Source of the DNA: CAYZPB01 sp964551195
GTDB lineage: Bacteria; Bacillota; Bacilli; Tepidibacillales; Tepidibacillaceae
Direction: 5' to 3'
Length of the DNA stretch: 16,944 nucleotides
Assembly: GCA_964551195.1 (NCBI GenBank)
Contig: CAZKBI010000021.1
Span: forward strand, 1 to 16,944
The position numbers were made by a program, and so were the translations under genes. The notes beneath the pieces were generated by a model that was not told the DNA's origin, did not search any database, and saw only the letters and a program-made list of their open reading frames with translations. Below are positions 1 through 7,984 of the stretch, piece by piece. Numbering within the stretch: the first letter of the stretch is position 1; every line of letters begins with the position of its first letter.

Positions 1-577
1 AGAAAATCTGACTCTGCTGCACTAAGCATTTGAGCTCGCGCATTAAATCAACATCTCCATAGCTGCCGCTATACTCAATATAAAGGATGGGCAGCTTCAG
101 CATCTGATCAGCGATCGTTGCATAAGCGCATAAATCCTCCAGCGATAACTTAGTCTTACTTTCCGTTAACTGGGCCACTGATGAATCCTGATTGAGAACA
201 ATATAACCTTCTAATAGGATCCGCTCCCAATCAATCAATTCTTCTAGCTCCTTGATTGCTCGGTGGTGTGCGCCCAGTAACCACTCCGGATTGACTGTGT
301 TAAGTACAAGTGGAACCAGATAGAAATCAAAGCCCCGAATAAGCGCTTCCACTGTAGAAACCTCATGAATCAAGGGCAGTTTGCACCCGATCTTCCGCAA
401 TCTAGCAAGCAGCTCGCTTACATTTATAGGTGTAATTCCGAGCGTTCCGCCAACAATAATTGCATCAGTTCCTGATTTACATAAAGCCTCAAGCTGATCA
501 TCACTAATCAACTTCTCTGGATCTAATTTGAAAATATGGCGATAGCTCTTAACCTGTTCACGTAACAGAAGACTCAC
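1..577 (-). CDS. pcrB: PcrB, heptaprenylglyceryl phosphate synthase (3' end outside window)
   Basis: TIM-barrel prenyltransferase of the GGGP synthase/PcrB family. In Bacillus, PcrB joins heptaprenyl diphosphate to sn-glycerol-1-phosphate. The visible 192 residues contain the N-terminal KLDP motif (residues 17-20), GTDAIIVGG (36-44, phosphate-binding strand region) and YIEYSG (166-171, matching the family's YLEYSG motif). The frame is open to base 1, so the C-terminal part with the glycine-rich phosphate loop lies outside the window. I chose the GTG at 577 because it begins just before the region aligning with the B. subtilis N terminus and has AAAGAG a few bases upstream; there is no nearby in-frame ATG. 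It lies 51 nt after yerC, in the yerB-yerC-pcrB order known from B. subtilis, where pcrA and ligA follow. Family assignment is firm; lipid chain length cannot be read from the sequence. Confidence 0.9.
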   Translation of the reverse strand, partial: MSLLLREQVKSYRHIFKLDPEKLISDDQLEALCKSGTDAIIVGGTLGITPINVSELLARLRKIGCKLPLIHEVSTVEALIRGFDFYLVPLVLNTVNPEWLLGAHHRAIKELEELIDWERILLEGYIVLNQDSSVAQLTESKTKLSLEDLCAYATIADQMLKLPILYIEYSGSYGDVDLMRELKCLVQQSQIF

Positions 578-598
578 CCACTCTTTTATATTTAAAAA

Positions 599-616
599 GG
601 AGTAGCTAGCTACTCC
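599..616. promoter_or_regulatory. 18-bp perfect palindrome between yerC and pcrB
   Basis: The sequence GGAGTAGCTAGCTACTCC is its own reverse complement over all 18 bases. It lies in the 51-nt space between the yerC stop and the pcrB start. There is no loop and no T-run, so it suits a dimeric DNA-binding protein better than a terminator. The neighbouring gene encodes a TrpR-like repressor, and TrpR operators also carry CTAG. That link is inference only. Confidence 0.35.
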
Positions 617-628
617 CGATCTCTTAAT

Positions 629-928
629 CTATTTTTTGTTTTCTTCTAATTCTTCTAGAACAGCCTGGACGCCACCCGTGCCACTTGTTAGAAAGCGCTT
701 AACACGCGATATAGTTGCTGTGCTAGCTCCAGTCTCTTCCTCAATCCGTTGATATGTATAACCCTGCATCAACATTTTCGTCACTTGCAGTCTCTGGCTT
801 ACAGAGGATAGCTCATTATTTGTCATTAAATCATCGAAAAAGGCAGCAGCTTGTTGCCGATTATCAATCGCCATAATCGCCTCATAAAATAACTCAAGAG
901 TTTCATTTTTATCTCTTTTAAACGACAC
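629..928 (-). CDS. yerC: YerC/YecD family TrpR-like DNA-binding protein
   Basis: A 99-residue all-helical protein of the YerC/YecD family, related to the Trp repressor (TrpR superfamily). The helix-turn-helix is at about residues 57-80, with the family-like stretch EEETGASTATISRVKR, preceded by a helix typical of the TrpR dimer core. The start is GTG at 928, with AAGGAG a suitable distance upstream. It sits between yerB and pcrB, 54 nt after yerB, in the same order as in B. subtilis. The physiological target and any co-repressor are not established for most members; tryptophan binding should not be assumed. Family is confident, function in this organism is unknown. Confidence 0.88.
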   Translation of the reverse strand: MSFKRDKNETLELFYEAIMAIDNRQQAAAFFDDLMTNNELSSVSQRLQVTKMLMQGYTYQRIEEETGASTATISRVKRFLTSGTGGVQAVLEELEENKK

Positions 929-982
929 TTGAACTCACTCCTTATTCATTTCTACAGTAATCAGAATACCACAGGGGCCCTA

Positions 983-2008
983 TTATTGATAGGTAACACT
1001 AGTATTATTCTGAACGATAATGACCCAGGTCTGCCCTGGATATAGTGCCTGCTCTTCATCATCTACAAAAGCTCTAATCACGCCATCGACTCGCTTCCAC
1101 TTTACCTCACGCGCGACTCCATTCTGAAAAAGGTAGCCTGTGCCAGGACCAGTCACATCGATTGCTCGACGACCAACACTATCCAGCACTTGATGCGAGG
1201 TGCGAATTACCAGTATATTTTTCGCTGTTAATTGCTGCCCAGATTCTAGGTCAGTATGCGCCTTACCATTGATGCTCCTGTGATACTGACGCTTCACAGG
1301 TTCGTAAATATAATCTAGAACATAGCTAGAGAAATACTTGATTCGGACCTGCTCCGCCGGCTCCCCTGTCACAATCTGAGCATTATCATAGAATTTTAGC
1401 TCCGGAAATTTTCCTTCGCTACGATAACCAAAGGTCGTCATTGCCTTCTGCAGATTGGCATAGCTTACATAGGTATTGTGAGGCGAGTAACGATAGTCAA
1501 CGCGCCAGAAAGCTCCAGCCGACTTTGTTATGTCATCAATATAGGCTATATTATTGTTGCGTAGCTTAGCATAAGCAGCTTGACTCCCGCCAACATGTGC
1601 AACCACACCATCATAACCAGTAATCAGATCGATATAATATGGTCTCGTGCTACGTACTGGCCCAATTAGATTAGGCTGTTTGCTATGATAAAAAGCCACT
1701 AATCTTGTAATCTCGCCCTCCGCCAGCACCTCATAGACAAGGTCTGCCTCAAGTAAGCCTGATTGTGGACGCGCCGCTTTAAGATTATTAATCATCACAC
1801 CAATTACTCGATGAGTTAATTCACTATCTACCGGCATTCCGGTAAGCGGTGCATAGTAAACCTCGGGCAGCTCATTGATATGCTCGTGTGCATTTAACAG
1901 TAGATCATAGTCCGGTTCAGGAGCTACTGGCTCTTGGTTATCACAGCCAGTCAGTAATAGTGTACAAACCAGCAGAATTATTACGAATAACCCAATCTTT
2001 CGTTTCAA
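983..2008 (-). CDS. yerB: DUF3048 (YerB-type) secreted lipoprotein
   Basis: A 341-residue protein of the DUF3048 family, to which B. subtilis YerB belongs. The N terminus is a lipoprotein signal: basic MKRK, a hydrophobic stretch at residues 5-19, then LTGC with the lipidated cysteine at 22. The mature protein is therefore expected to be anchored on the outer face of the membrane. The N-terminal DUF3048 domain (about 55-200) has the family signature GVMINNLKAARPQSGL, then GPVRSTRPYY and the VAHVGGS stretch. The C-terminal domain spans about 225-335. The start is TTG at 2008, supported by AGAGGT nine bases upstream and by the perfect fit to the signal peptide. It begins 13 nt after the TraB-family stop, so it is probably co-transcribed. 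No enzymatic function is established for the family. Confidence 0.9.
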   Translation of the reverse strand: MKRKIGLFVIILLVCTLLLTGCDNQEPVAPEPDYDLLLNAHEHINELPEVYYAPLTGMPVDSELTHRVIGVMINNLKAARPQSGLLEADLVYEVLAEGEITRLVAFYHSKQPNLIGPVRSTRPYYIDLITGYDGVVAHVGGSQAAYAKLRNNNIAYIDDITKSAGAFWRVDYRYSPHNTYVSYANLQKAMTTFGYRSEGKFPELKFYDNAQIVTGEPAEQVRIKYFSSYVLDYIYEPVKRQYHRSINGKAHTDLESGQQLTAKNILVIRTSHQVLDSVGRRAIDVTGPGTGYLFQNGVAREVKWKRVDGVIRAFVDDEEQALYPGQTWVIIVQNNTSVTYQ

Positions 2009-2021
2009 TTGTCTCGACCTC

Positions 2022-3358
2022 TTAACTAACTAGATTCTCTATGAAAATCCGTACTACATCCGTCCCACCAATAATCGTACCTGCAACACTTCCAAGGTTA
2101 ACAAAAACAACCACCATCAGAATCCTAATCACACGATTGCTCCAGAAACCCTTCAGTGTACTAGCATCTTCACCAATATTTTCGAAATCTTTCACACTCG
2201 GTTTCCGCACAAAAAATTCAACTATCCCCGCTACCCAACCCGCTGCAAAAAGCGGATTAATCGAGCTGAATGGTGCTACAAGAAAGGCTGCCAGAATCGT
2301 TAATGGATGGGCTAACATAATTAGTCCACCAAGTGCTGCAAGCGAGCCGTTCCAGAGAAACCAGGTGAGTATTTGTTGCATTCCAGCATCCTTATTAATA
2401 ATAAAGGTTGCTACAATAACACCTATAATTAGAATCGGTATCGCCCAAGCAATTATTTTGCCAGTCTTCTTTTTGGCTGGCATCTTAACTAGCTGCTTGA
2501 GATCATTGTCAACATGTATTTCACGTAGAACACCTGGTAGATGTGCTGCACCTAATACAGCTACAACTGTCTCACCTGGTGCTTCGCGAAGTTTCTGCGC
2601 AAGATATTTATCACGCTCATCAACTAATGGTACCTTCAAACTCGGCATCGCTGTTGATAACTCGTTCAATGCTGAATCAAGCATATCCTCACTTTTNNNN
2701 NNNNNNNNNNNNNNNNNNNNNNNNNNNNNNNNNNNNNNNNNNNNNNNNNNNNNNNNNNNNNNNNNNNNNNNNNNNNNNNNNNNNNNNNNNNNNNNNTCGG
2801 CATCGCTGTTGATAACTCGTTCAATGCTGAATCAAGCATATCCTCACTTTTTAGACGCTCTACATCTTCTGCTGTAATTTCCTCATCAAGGAAAAGACTG
2901 AAAACAAGCTGTGCCATGAATTTTATTTTGTCCCAGGCACTTAAATTACCAAGAATTCTTCTAAAAGTTATATCAATTCTACGGTCAGCTAAGACTAGCT
3001 CCGCACCAACCTCTTTAGCCGATTCAATCCCTTGGATCATTTCTTGACCAGCTTGAATGCCCAATTGATTAGCCATCCGCTTCTGATAAGAAGAAAGAAT
3101 CAGATTAACGAGCAGTAGAGTTGTCTGCTTCTGTTTAATTACCTTGACGATGTCCATATTCTCCCAAGAGCTTTTGTTATTGATCGTCTGGTAACGCGAA
3201 TCACAGAGTTCAATCGCAACCGTATCTGGTTTCACATATTCGATTACTTGCTTCACTTCTTCAACACTGTTCTTGGATACATGAGCAGTGCCGATAATAA
3301 TTATTCTTTTTCCATCAAGCATAATCTCATGAACATGATCTGACTCTAATGGGTTAAT
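2022..3358 (-). CDS. TraB/PrgY-family membrane protein, fused in frame to PurD and interrupted by an assembly gap
   Basis: TraB/PrgY family (related to EreA/ChaN and Tiki; enterococcal PrgY lowers peptide pheromone activity, eukaryotic TRABD is a homologue). The N-terminal soluble domain has GTAHVS (His452 counted from the purD start), AIELC (Glu476), the ERD arginine motif and GAAHLPG (His647). These are the two GxxH and the Glu/Arg elements thought to form the active or metal site. The C-terminal part has four to five membrane segments at about 676-695, 703-735, 740-757 and 785-805. The frame runs straight on from PurD without a stop; 3358 is the domain boundary (an ATT codon), not a proven start. 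The first in-frame ATG is at 3322, with only a weak GAG upstream. The 100 Ns inside the gene are an artefact: removing 155 nt restores one frame. Substrate unknown. Confidence 0.8.
2642..2696 (+). repeat. 55-bp direct repeat, left copy (contig end)
   Basis: Identical to 2797-2851. This copy directly abuts the N run on its right. Both copies encode the same TraB residues in the same frame, so this is one genomic segment present twice through unmerged contig ends. Confidence 0.95.
2697..2796. other. Assembly gap of exactly 100 N
   Basis: Exactly 100 Ns, the usual placeholder for a gap of unknown size. The flanks are the same 55 bp, a typical k-mer overlap length of a de Bruijn graph assembler. 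The two contigs therefore overlap, the true gap is minus 55 bp, and no sequence is missing. Collapsing it removes 155 nt and rejoins the TraB-family frame. Confidence 0.95.
2797..2851 (+). repeat. 55-bp direct repeat, right copy (contig end)
   Basis: Identical to 2642-2696 and directly abuts the N run on its left. It is an assembly duplicate rather than a biological repeat or a target-site duplication. Confidence 0.95.
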
Positions 3359-4636
3359 CGCCTTATTGGCGATATCACTACGATAATGTGCTCCCACAAA
3401 ATCTATCTCAGCTATTCCCTGATAGGCCAGTTCTTGCGCAGCCTCTATATCTTCTCCGAGTGCGGTTAGTGCAAGCACACGTCCACCTGAAGTCACCAGT
3501 TCCGGCTGATCCACACCCTGCGCGTCAGCAACCATTTCTTTCTTGGCACCTGCAATAAAAAGTTCCGTATTAGCTGGCAACTGTCCAATCTTAATTGGTG
3601 CGCCTTTTTCATAAGAAGCAGGATAACCAGCCGAAGCCATCACAACCGCAACAGCAGCGCGTGGATCCCAGCTCAGCTTAATCTCCCCCAGTTTGCCATT
3701 ATTCATTGCTAGCAGTATATCAGCCAGGTCCGTCTCAAGCCGCGGCAGAACAACCTGTGTCTCGGGATCACCGAAACGCGCATTAAACTCGATCACTTTA
3801 ATCCCCGTCTCCGTAATCATCAGACCAGCATAGAGAATTCCCTTAAAAGGTCGCCCCTCCGCTACCATTCCTTTGGCAGTCGGAAGCAGAATTTCATCAT
3901 AAACCTGTGTAAGTAGCTCCTTACTCATTTGTGGCACTGGTGAATAAGCACCCATTCCACCTGTGTTTGGCCCTAAATCGTTGTCATAAGCTGCCTTATG
4001 GTCTTGTGCTGGCTCCATTGGTAGAACCGTCTCGCCATCGACAAAAGCCATTACAGTTAGCTCCTCACCAACTAGGAACTCCTCAATTAATATTTTTTCA
4101 CCCGCTGCCCCGAAAGCCTTTTCTTCCATCATCTGGTCAACTGCAGCCAAGGCCTCATCTAGGTGCAGAGCAACGATCACGCCTTTACCTGCAGCCAGTC
4201 CATCGGCCTTAATCACGATTGGCGCGCCAACCTCCTGCAGATATTCCTTAGCAGCAGAGCTAGAATCGAAACTGCGATAAGCACCCGTCGGGATGTTATA
4301 TTTCTGCATGAGCTCCTTAGCGTAACTTTTGCTTCCTTCAAGTTCCGCAGCCAGTTTGTTCGGTCCAACAATTGCTAAACCTCGCTCCTCGAAATAATCA
4401 ACAATCCCAGCAAAAAGCGGATTCTCTGGCCCAACAAAGGTTAGATCAATCGCATGCTCCTTAACCGCCGCCGCAAGTCCTGCGAAATCCATCTCCGCAA
4501 GTGGAAGACAGATTGCATCACGTGCTATCCCACCATTTCCTGGCGCACAGTAAACCTGCTCGACTTTATCACTTTTATTTAATGAACGAACAATCGCATG
4601 CTCGCGTCCACCTTGTCCAACCACTAAAAACCGCAT
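3359..4636 (-). CDS. purD: PurD, phosphoribosylamine-glycine ligase (N-terminal domain of a PurD-TraB frame)
   Basis: GAR synthetase, an ATP-grasp enzyme joining glycine to phosphoribosylamine (step 2 of purine synthesis). About 426 residues, the normal PurD length. Visible motifs are VVGQGGREHA (5-14, where GSGGREHA is more usual), VGPENPL, the ATP-grasp loop ADGLAAGKG (144-152), PNTGGMG (223-229) and EFNARFGDPETQ. The domain ends with HYRSDIANKA, the normal PurD C terminus. The start is ATG 4636 because the conserved N terminus begins there; an upstream in-frame start at 4672 would add 12 unconserved residues. GAGGGG lies 11 nt upstream. There is no stop codon at the PurD end: the frame continues into the TraB-family domain (see 2022-3358). 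It follows purH after 118 nt of AT-rich DNA, the widest space inside the operon, with no terminator seen. Confidence 0.93.
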
Positions 4637-4754
4637 CGGTCCACTTCCCCTCAGTCTAAATACACTTTTCAATCTAAATAATCTCTCTTTATTTCTATCA
4701 AAGTAGTAAATATATTAACAAGTTTAACTTAGTTTCTTCTAATTCTGAAATATT

Positions 4755-6296
4755 CTAGTGTTTGAAATGGCGAATACCAGTCATAACCATGGCAATTCCC
4801 TTTTCATCTGCAGCGATGATTGATTCCTCGTCACGGATTGAACCGCCCGTCTGGATAATTGCAGTAATGCCAGCCTCAGCTGCAAGCAGCACCGTATCAT
4901 TCATCGGGAAGAAAGCATCAGAGGCCATAACTGAGCCCGCTGCCTTATCTCCAGCCTGTGCAATCGCAATCCCCGCTGAGCCAACGCGATTCATCTGTCC
5001 CGCGCCAATCCCAATTGTCATATTATCACGCGCTAAGACGATTGCGTTAGATTTAACATGCTTAACAACCTTCCAAGCAAACTTAAGTTGCTCTAATTCT
5101 TCGGCTGTCGGCTGTTTCTTCGTTACAACAGTTAGATCATCGTCAGTTAGTTCGCGCTCATCTTCATCTTGTAACAGTAGCCCACCTAAGACGGAAACTA
5201 CTTGCGGGATTCCTGAATATTTTTGCTCGTCTTTTAATGTTAGTAATCGAAGGTTTTTCTTCGCGGATAGTATTGCAAAAGCCTCATCTGTGAAACCAGG
5301 TGCAATAATTACCTCAAGAAAAATCTCCTTCATTAATTCTGCTGTTGGTACGTCAATAACCTGGTTAGTTGCAACGATACCTCCGAAAATTGAAACTGGG
5401 TCGGCCGCATAAGCCTTAGTGAAAGCCTCCAGCAAATCATTGCCAACCGCTATACCACATGGGTTCATGTGTTTCACAGCAACAACCACCGGTTGTTCCT
5501 TAAACTCTTTTACCATCTGCCAAGCGGCATTGGTATCCTGAATATTATTATAAGAGAGCGCCTTACCATGCAGCTGCTCAGCTAGTGGTAAGCCCTGCTT
5601 AATCAGCGATTGTTTATAAAAGCTTGCACTCTGATGCGGGTTCTCTCCATAACGAAGATCCTCTACCTTCTCATAAGTAAAGGTCAGAAGATCAGGATAA
5701 GCAGTGCCTTCCTCTTTCGTTAAATACTCAGCAATATATGCATCATAAGCGGCAGTCTGTCTAAAGACTTTTGCCGCTAAACTTTTTTTCGTCTCTAAGC
5801 TTACATCACCTGAAGTTTTTAGCTCATCAATGATCACAGCATAATCTTTAGGATCGGTAACTACTGCGACATCTTGATAGTTTTTGGCAGCGGCTCTTAG
5901 CATTGAAGGTCCGCCAATATCGATATTCTCAATCGCTTCTGCCCACTCTACATCGGGCTTGGAGATAGTTTCTTTGAAAGGATATAGATTAACAGCAACA
6001 ATATCAATTAAGGAAATGTCCTCTTGCTCCAGCTGTGCCATGTGCTCGGGATTATCGCGAACTCCTAGTAAAGCACCAAAAATATTTGGATGAAGCGTTT
6101 TTAGGCGACCATCCATAATCTCAGGAAAACCAGTAACATCGAAGGTCGAAATTACAGCCAATCCAGCTTCTTCTAGGGCCTTTTTCGTGCCTCCAGTTGA
6201 TATTATTTCGAAATCTAAGGAGATTAGTTCCTTAGCGAATTCGATAATTCCACTTTTATCCGAAACACTTAGTATCGCTCTTCTTTTTGCAGCCAC
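4755..6296 (-). CDS. purH: PurH, bifunctional AICAR transformylase/IMP cyclohydrolase
   Basis: Catalyses the last two steps to IMP: formylation of AICAR with 10-formyl-THF, then ring closure. It has 513 residues, as expected for the bifunctional form. The N-terminal cyclohydrolase domain (about 1-195) contains LISTGGT-like SLDFEIISTGGT, GFPEIMDGRLKTLHP and DIGGPSMLRAAAKN. The C-terminal AICAR transformylase domain has RYGENPHQ (215-222) and the catalytic Lys275-His276 in VKHMNPCG, plus SDAFFPMND near the end. The start is GTG 6296, with GGAGG seven bases upstream. Only two bases separate it from the purN stop, so translational coupling is likely. No anomalies. Confidence 0.97.
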   Translation of the reverse strand: MAAKRRAILSVSDKSGIIEFAKELISLDFEIISTGGTKKALEEAGLAVISTFDVTGFPEIMDGRLKTLHPNIFGALLGVRDNPEHMAQLEQEDISLIDIVAVNLYPFKETISKPDVEWAEAIENIDIGGPSMLRAAAKNYQDVAVVTDPKDYAVIIDELKTSGDVSLETKKSLAAKVFRQTAAYDAYIAEYLTKEEGTAYPDLLTFTYEKVEDLRYGENPHQSASFYKQSLIKQGLPLAEQLHGKALSYNNIQDTNAAWQMVKEFKEQPVVVAVKHMNPCGIAVGNDLLEAFTKAYAADPVSIFGGIVATNQVIDVPTAELMKEIFLEVIIAPGFTDEAFAILSAKKNLRLLTLKDEQKYSGIPQVVSVLGGLLLQDEDERELTDDDLTVVTKKQPTAEELEQLKFAWKVVKHVKSNAIVLARDNMTIGIGAGQMNRVGSAGIAIAQAGDKAAGSVMASDAFFPMNDTVLLAAEAGITAIIQTGGSIRDEESIIAADEKGIAMVMTGIRHFKH

Positions 6297-6298
6297 GA

Positions 6299-6913
6299 TT
6301 ATTCCTCCCTTTTTTTAACTTCTCGCCCGCAGGCGTAAATTTGTTCTGTCACTACTAGGTTAATAGCCTCTAATAATAACCGATGTTCAAGCTCGTGAAT
6401 CTTAGCAGATAATGTTTCCAATGTATCGCAAGCCTCAATTGGCACCGCTTCTTGCAGAATAATTGGTCCCGTATCCATTCCTTCATCGACAAAATGAACC
6501 GTCACACCAGTCTTATCTACTCCCGCATCTAAGGCGCGCTCAATCGAGCAAGTCCCCGGAAACTCTGGTAACAATGACGGATGCAGATTGATTATCCGAT
6601 CAGGAAAAGCTTGTAGTAGCGTTGGACCAACCAGCCGCATATAACCAGCCAGAACAATATATTCAATTTCTAGTTCATTTAAACGCTCTAGAATATGTTT
6701 CTCGTAACTAGCCCTAGATGAGAACTTCTCTGGTTCTAGAATAAGAACCGGAATTTTCACCTGCATGGCACGTTGAATCACTTTAGCCTTAGGTTGATCA
6801 CAGACCAATAAATAGAGATCACCTGCTAACAGATTCTGCTGCCAGGCATCCACCAGAGCTCGAAAATTACTTCCGTTACCTGAAGCAAAAACGGCAATCC
6901 TCTTCATCGACAT
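6299..6913 (-). CDS. purN: PurN, phosphoribosylglycinamide formyltransferase
   Basis: Transfers the formyl group of 10-formyl-THF to GAR (step 3). With the start at ATG 6913 the protein has 204 residues. Catalytic residues are Asn109 and His111 in NLHPSLLP and Asp147 in DEGMDTGP, matching E. coli Asn106, His108 and Asp144. FASGNGSNF (9-17) binds phosphate and LAGYMR (88-93) is the folate-side motif. The frame is open from a GTG at 6925, but GGAGG at 6919-6923 lies inside that extension, so ATG 6913 (five-base spacing) is preferred; ATG 6907 is also possible. The GTCSIERAL stretch after FP differs from the usual GxDAIxQA but lies outside the catalytic residues. The gene starts 12 nt after the purM stop. 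Confidence 0.95.
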   Translation of the reverse strand: MSMKRIAVFASGNGSNFRALVDAWQQNLLAGDLYLLVCDQPKAKVIQRAMQVKIPVLILEPEKFSSRASYEKHILERLNELEIEYIVLAGYMRLVGPTLLQAFPDRIINLHPSLLPEFPGTCSIERALDAGVDKTGVTVHFVDEGMDTGPIILQEAVPIEACDTLETLSAKIHELEHRLLLEAINLVVTEQIYACGREVKKREE

Positions 6914-6918
6914 CCTCG

Positions 6919-6923
6919 CCTCC
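6919..6923 (-). promoter_or_regulatory. Ribosome binding site deciding the purN start
   Basis: GGAGG on the minus strand, five bases before ATG 6913. It lies within the longer open frame that begins with GTG 6925, which argues against that upstream start. Confidence 0.65.
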
Positions 6924-6925
6924 AC

Positions 6926-7966
6926 TTAGCTAAGTATTACCCCTTTGTTACCCTTACTTATCTTACCGATTACCGCGGCTCTTTCACCTAGCTCCTCAGC
7001 TAGCTTAACAACCTCTGCGGCATCTTCCTTGCTGACTACTAGAACATAGCCAATACCCATATTAAAAGTACGATGTAAATTATAATCATCCATCTCGCCT
7101 AACTCAGCTAGTAACTTAAAAATTCTGGGAACTTCCCAACTACTAAGCTTAAGCTTGGCCTGCAGGTTCTCAGGTAGAATCCGCGGTATATTCTCAATCA
7201 GACCGCCGCCGGTAATATGTGACATGCCCTTGATATTAAACCGCTTAAGCAATTCCAATACTGGTTTCACATAAATCCGCGTCGGTTTTAGCAGCTCTGC
7301 TCCAAGTGTATTATCCAGACTTGGTACGAAGGCGTTAATATGATAAGAATGCTTAGTAAACAAGAGATGCCGAACTAGAGAGTAGCCATTACTATGTAAA
7401 CCGTTAGAGGCAAGACCAATCAGAAGATCGCCTGACTCAATTGCTTCGCCTGTCACTACCTTCTCTTCTTCAACAATCCCCACCGCAAAACCAGCCAGAT
7501 CATACTCACCGTTACCATACATCCCTGCCATCTCAGCTGTTTCGCCACCAATTAGCGCGCAGCCTGACTGCACACAACCCTCGGCAATCCCAGCGACTAT
7601 CTGCTCGACCTGTTCAGGTACAAGCTTACCTGTCGCTATATAATCTAAGAAAAAGAGCGGCTCCGCTCCCTGCACGATAATATCGTTCACGCTCATCGCC
7701 ACAAGGTCGATACCAATCGTATCGTGCTGATCCATCTCAATCGCAATTTTTACTTTGGTGCCAACACCATCTGTTCCGGCGACAAGAATCGGTTTTTTGT
7801 AATCGCCTGTTAAAGCAAAAAGACCACCGAAACCACCCAAGTCAGTCTTTACCTCAGGTCGCATTGTTCTTGCTACGTGCTGTTTCATCAATTCGACAGC
7901 CTCATTACCAGCGTCTATATCAACGCCTGCCTCTTTATAAGCATCACTTTTCTTAACATCACTCAT
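6926..7966 (-). CDS. purM: PurM, phosphoribosylformylglycinamidine cyclo-ligase (AIR synthetase)
   Basis: ATP-dependent ring closure of FGAM to AIR (step 5). 346 residues, the normal family length. Motifs are SDAYKEAGVDIDAGNEAV at the N terminus, the ATP/Mg site GTDGVGTKVKIA, DLVAMSVNDI, FFLDYIATG, GGETAEM and SHITGGGLIENIPR. It belongs to the same structural superfamily as PurL. The start is ATG 7966, with AGAGGG nine bases upstream. It begins 18 nt after purF and ends 12 nt before purN. No unusual features. Confidence 0.97.
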   Translation of the reverse strand: MSDVKKSDAYKEAGVDIDAGNEAVELMKQHVARTMRPEVKTDLGGFGGLFALTGDYKKPILVAGTDGVGTKVKIAIEMDQHDTIGIDLVAMSVNDIIVQGAEPLFFLDYIATGKLVPEQVEQIVAGIAEGCVQSGCALIGGETAEMAGMYGNGEYDLAGFAVGIVEEEKVVTGEAIESGDLLIGLASNGLHSNGYSLVRHLLFTKHSYHINAFVPSLDNTLGAELLKPTRIYVKPVLELLKRFNIKGMSHITGGGLIENIPRILPENLQAKLKLSSWEVPRIFKLLAELGEMDDYNLHRTFNMGIGYVLVVSKEDAAEVVKLAEELGERAAVIGKISKGNKGVILS

Positions 7967-7984
7967 TAGAATTACCCTCTTTCT

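Noticed and set aside
2642..2851. 55-bp direct repeat as a target-site duplication or recombination scar
   Set aside because: Both copies abut the N run exactly and encode the same residues of one gene; assembly overlap explains it fully.
2041..2877. Plus-strand open frame across the N gap
   Set aside because: Antisense to the TraB-family gene and kept open only because Ns are read as X.
4637..4754. Internal promoter for purD in the 118-nt AT-rich space
   Set aside because: A TTGATA (-35-like) is present on the minus strand, but no good -10 lies 16-18 nt away, and TTGTTA with GATAGA is also weak. Not called.
4762..5412. 216-codon open frame on the plus strand
   Set aside because: It lies wholly antisense to purH, has serine-rich low-complexity content and no family resemblance. 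It is a shadow of the real gene.
6923..6934. 12-bp palindrome ACTTAGCTAAGT
   Set aside because: It overlaps the end of purM and the purN ribosome site; it is short and most likely due to chance.
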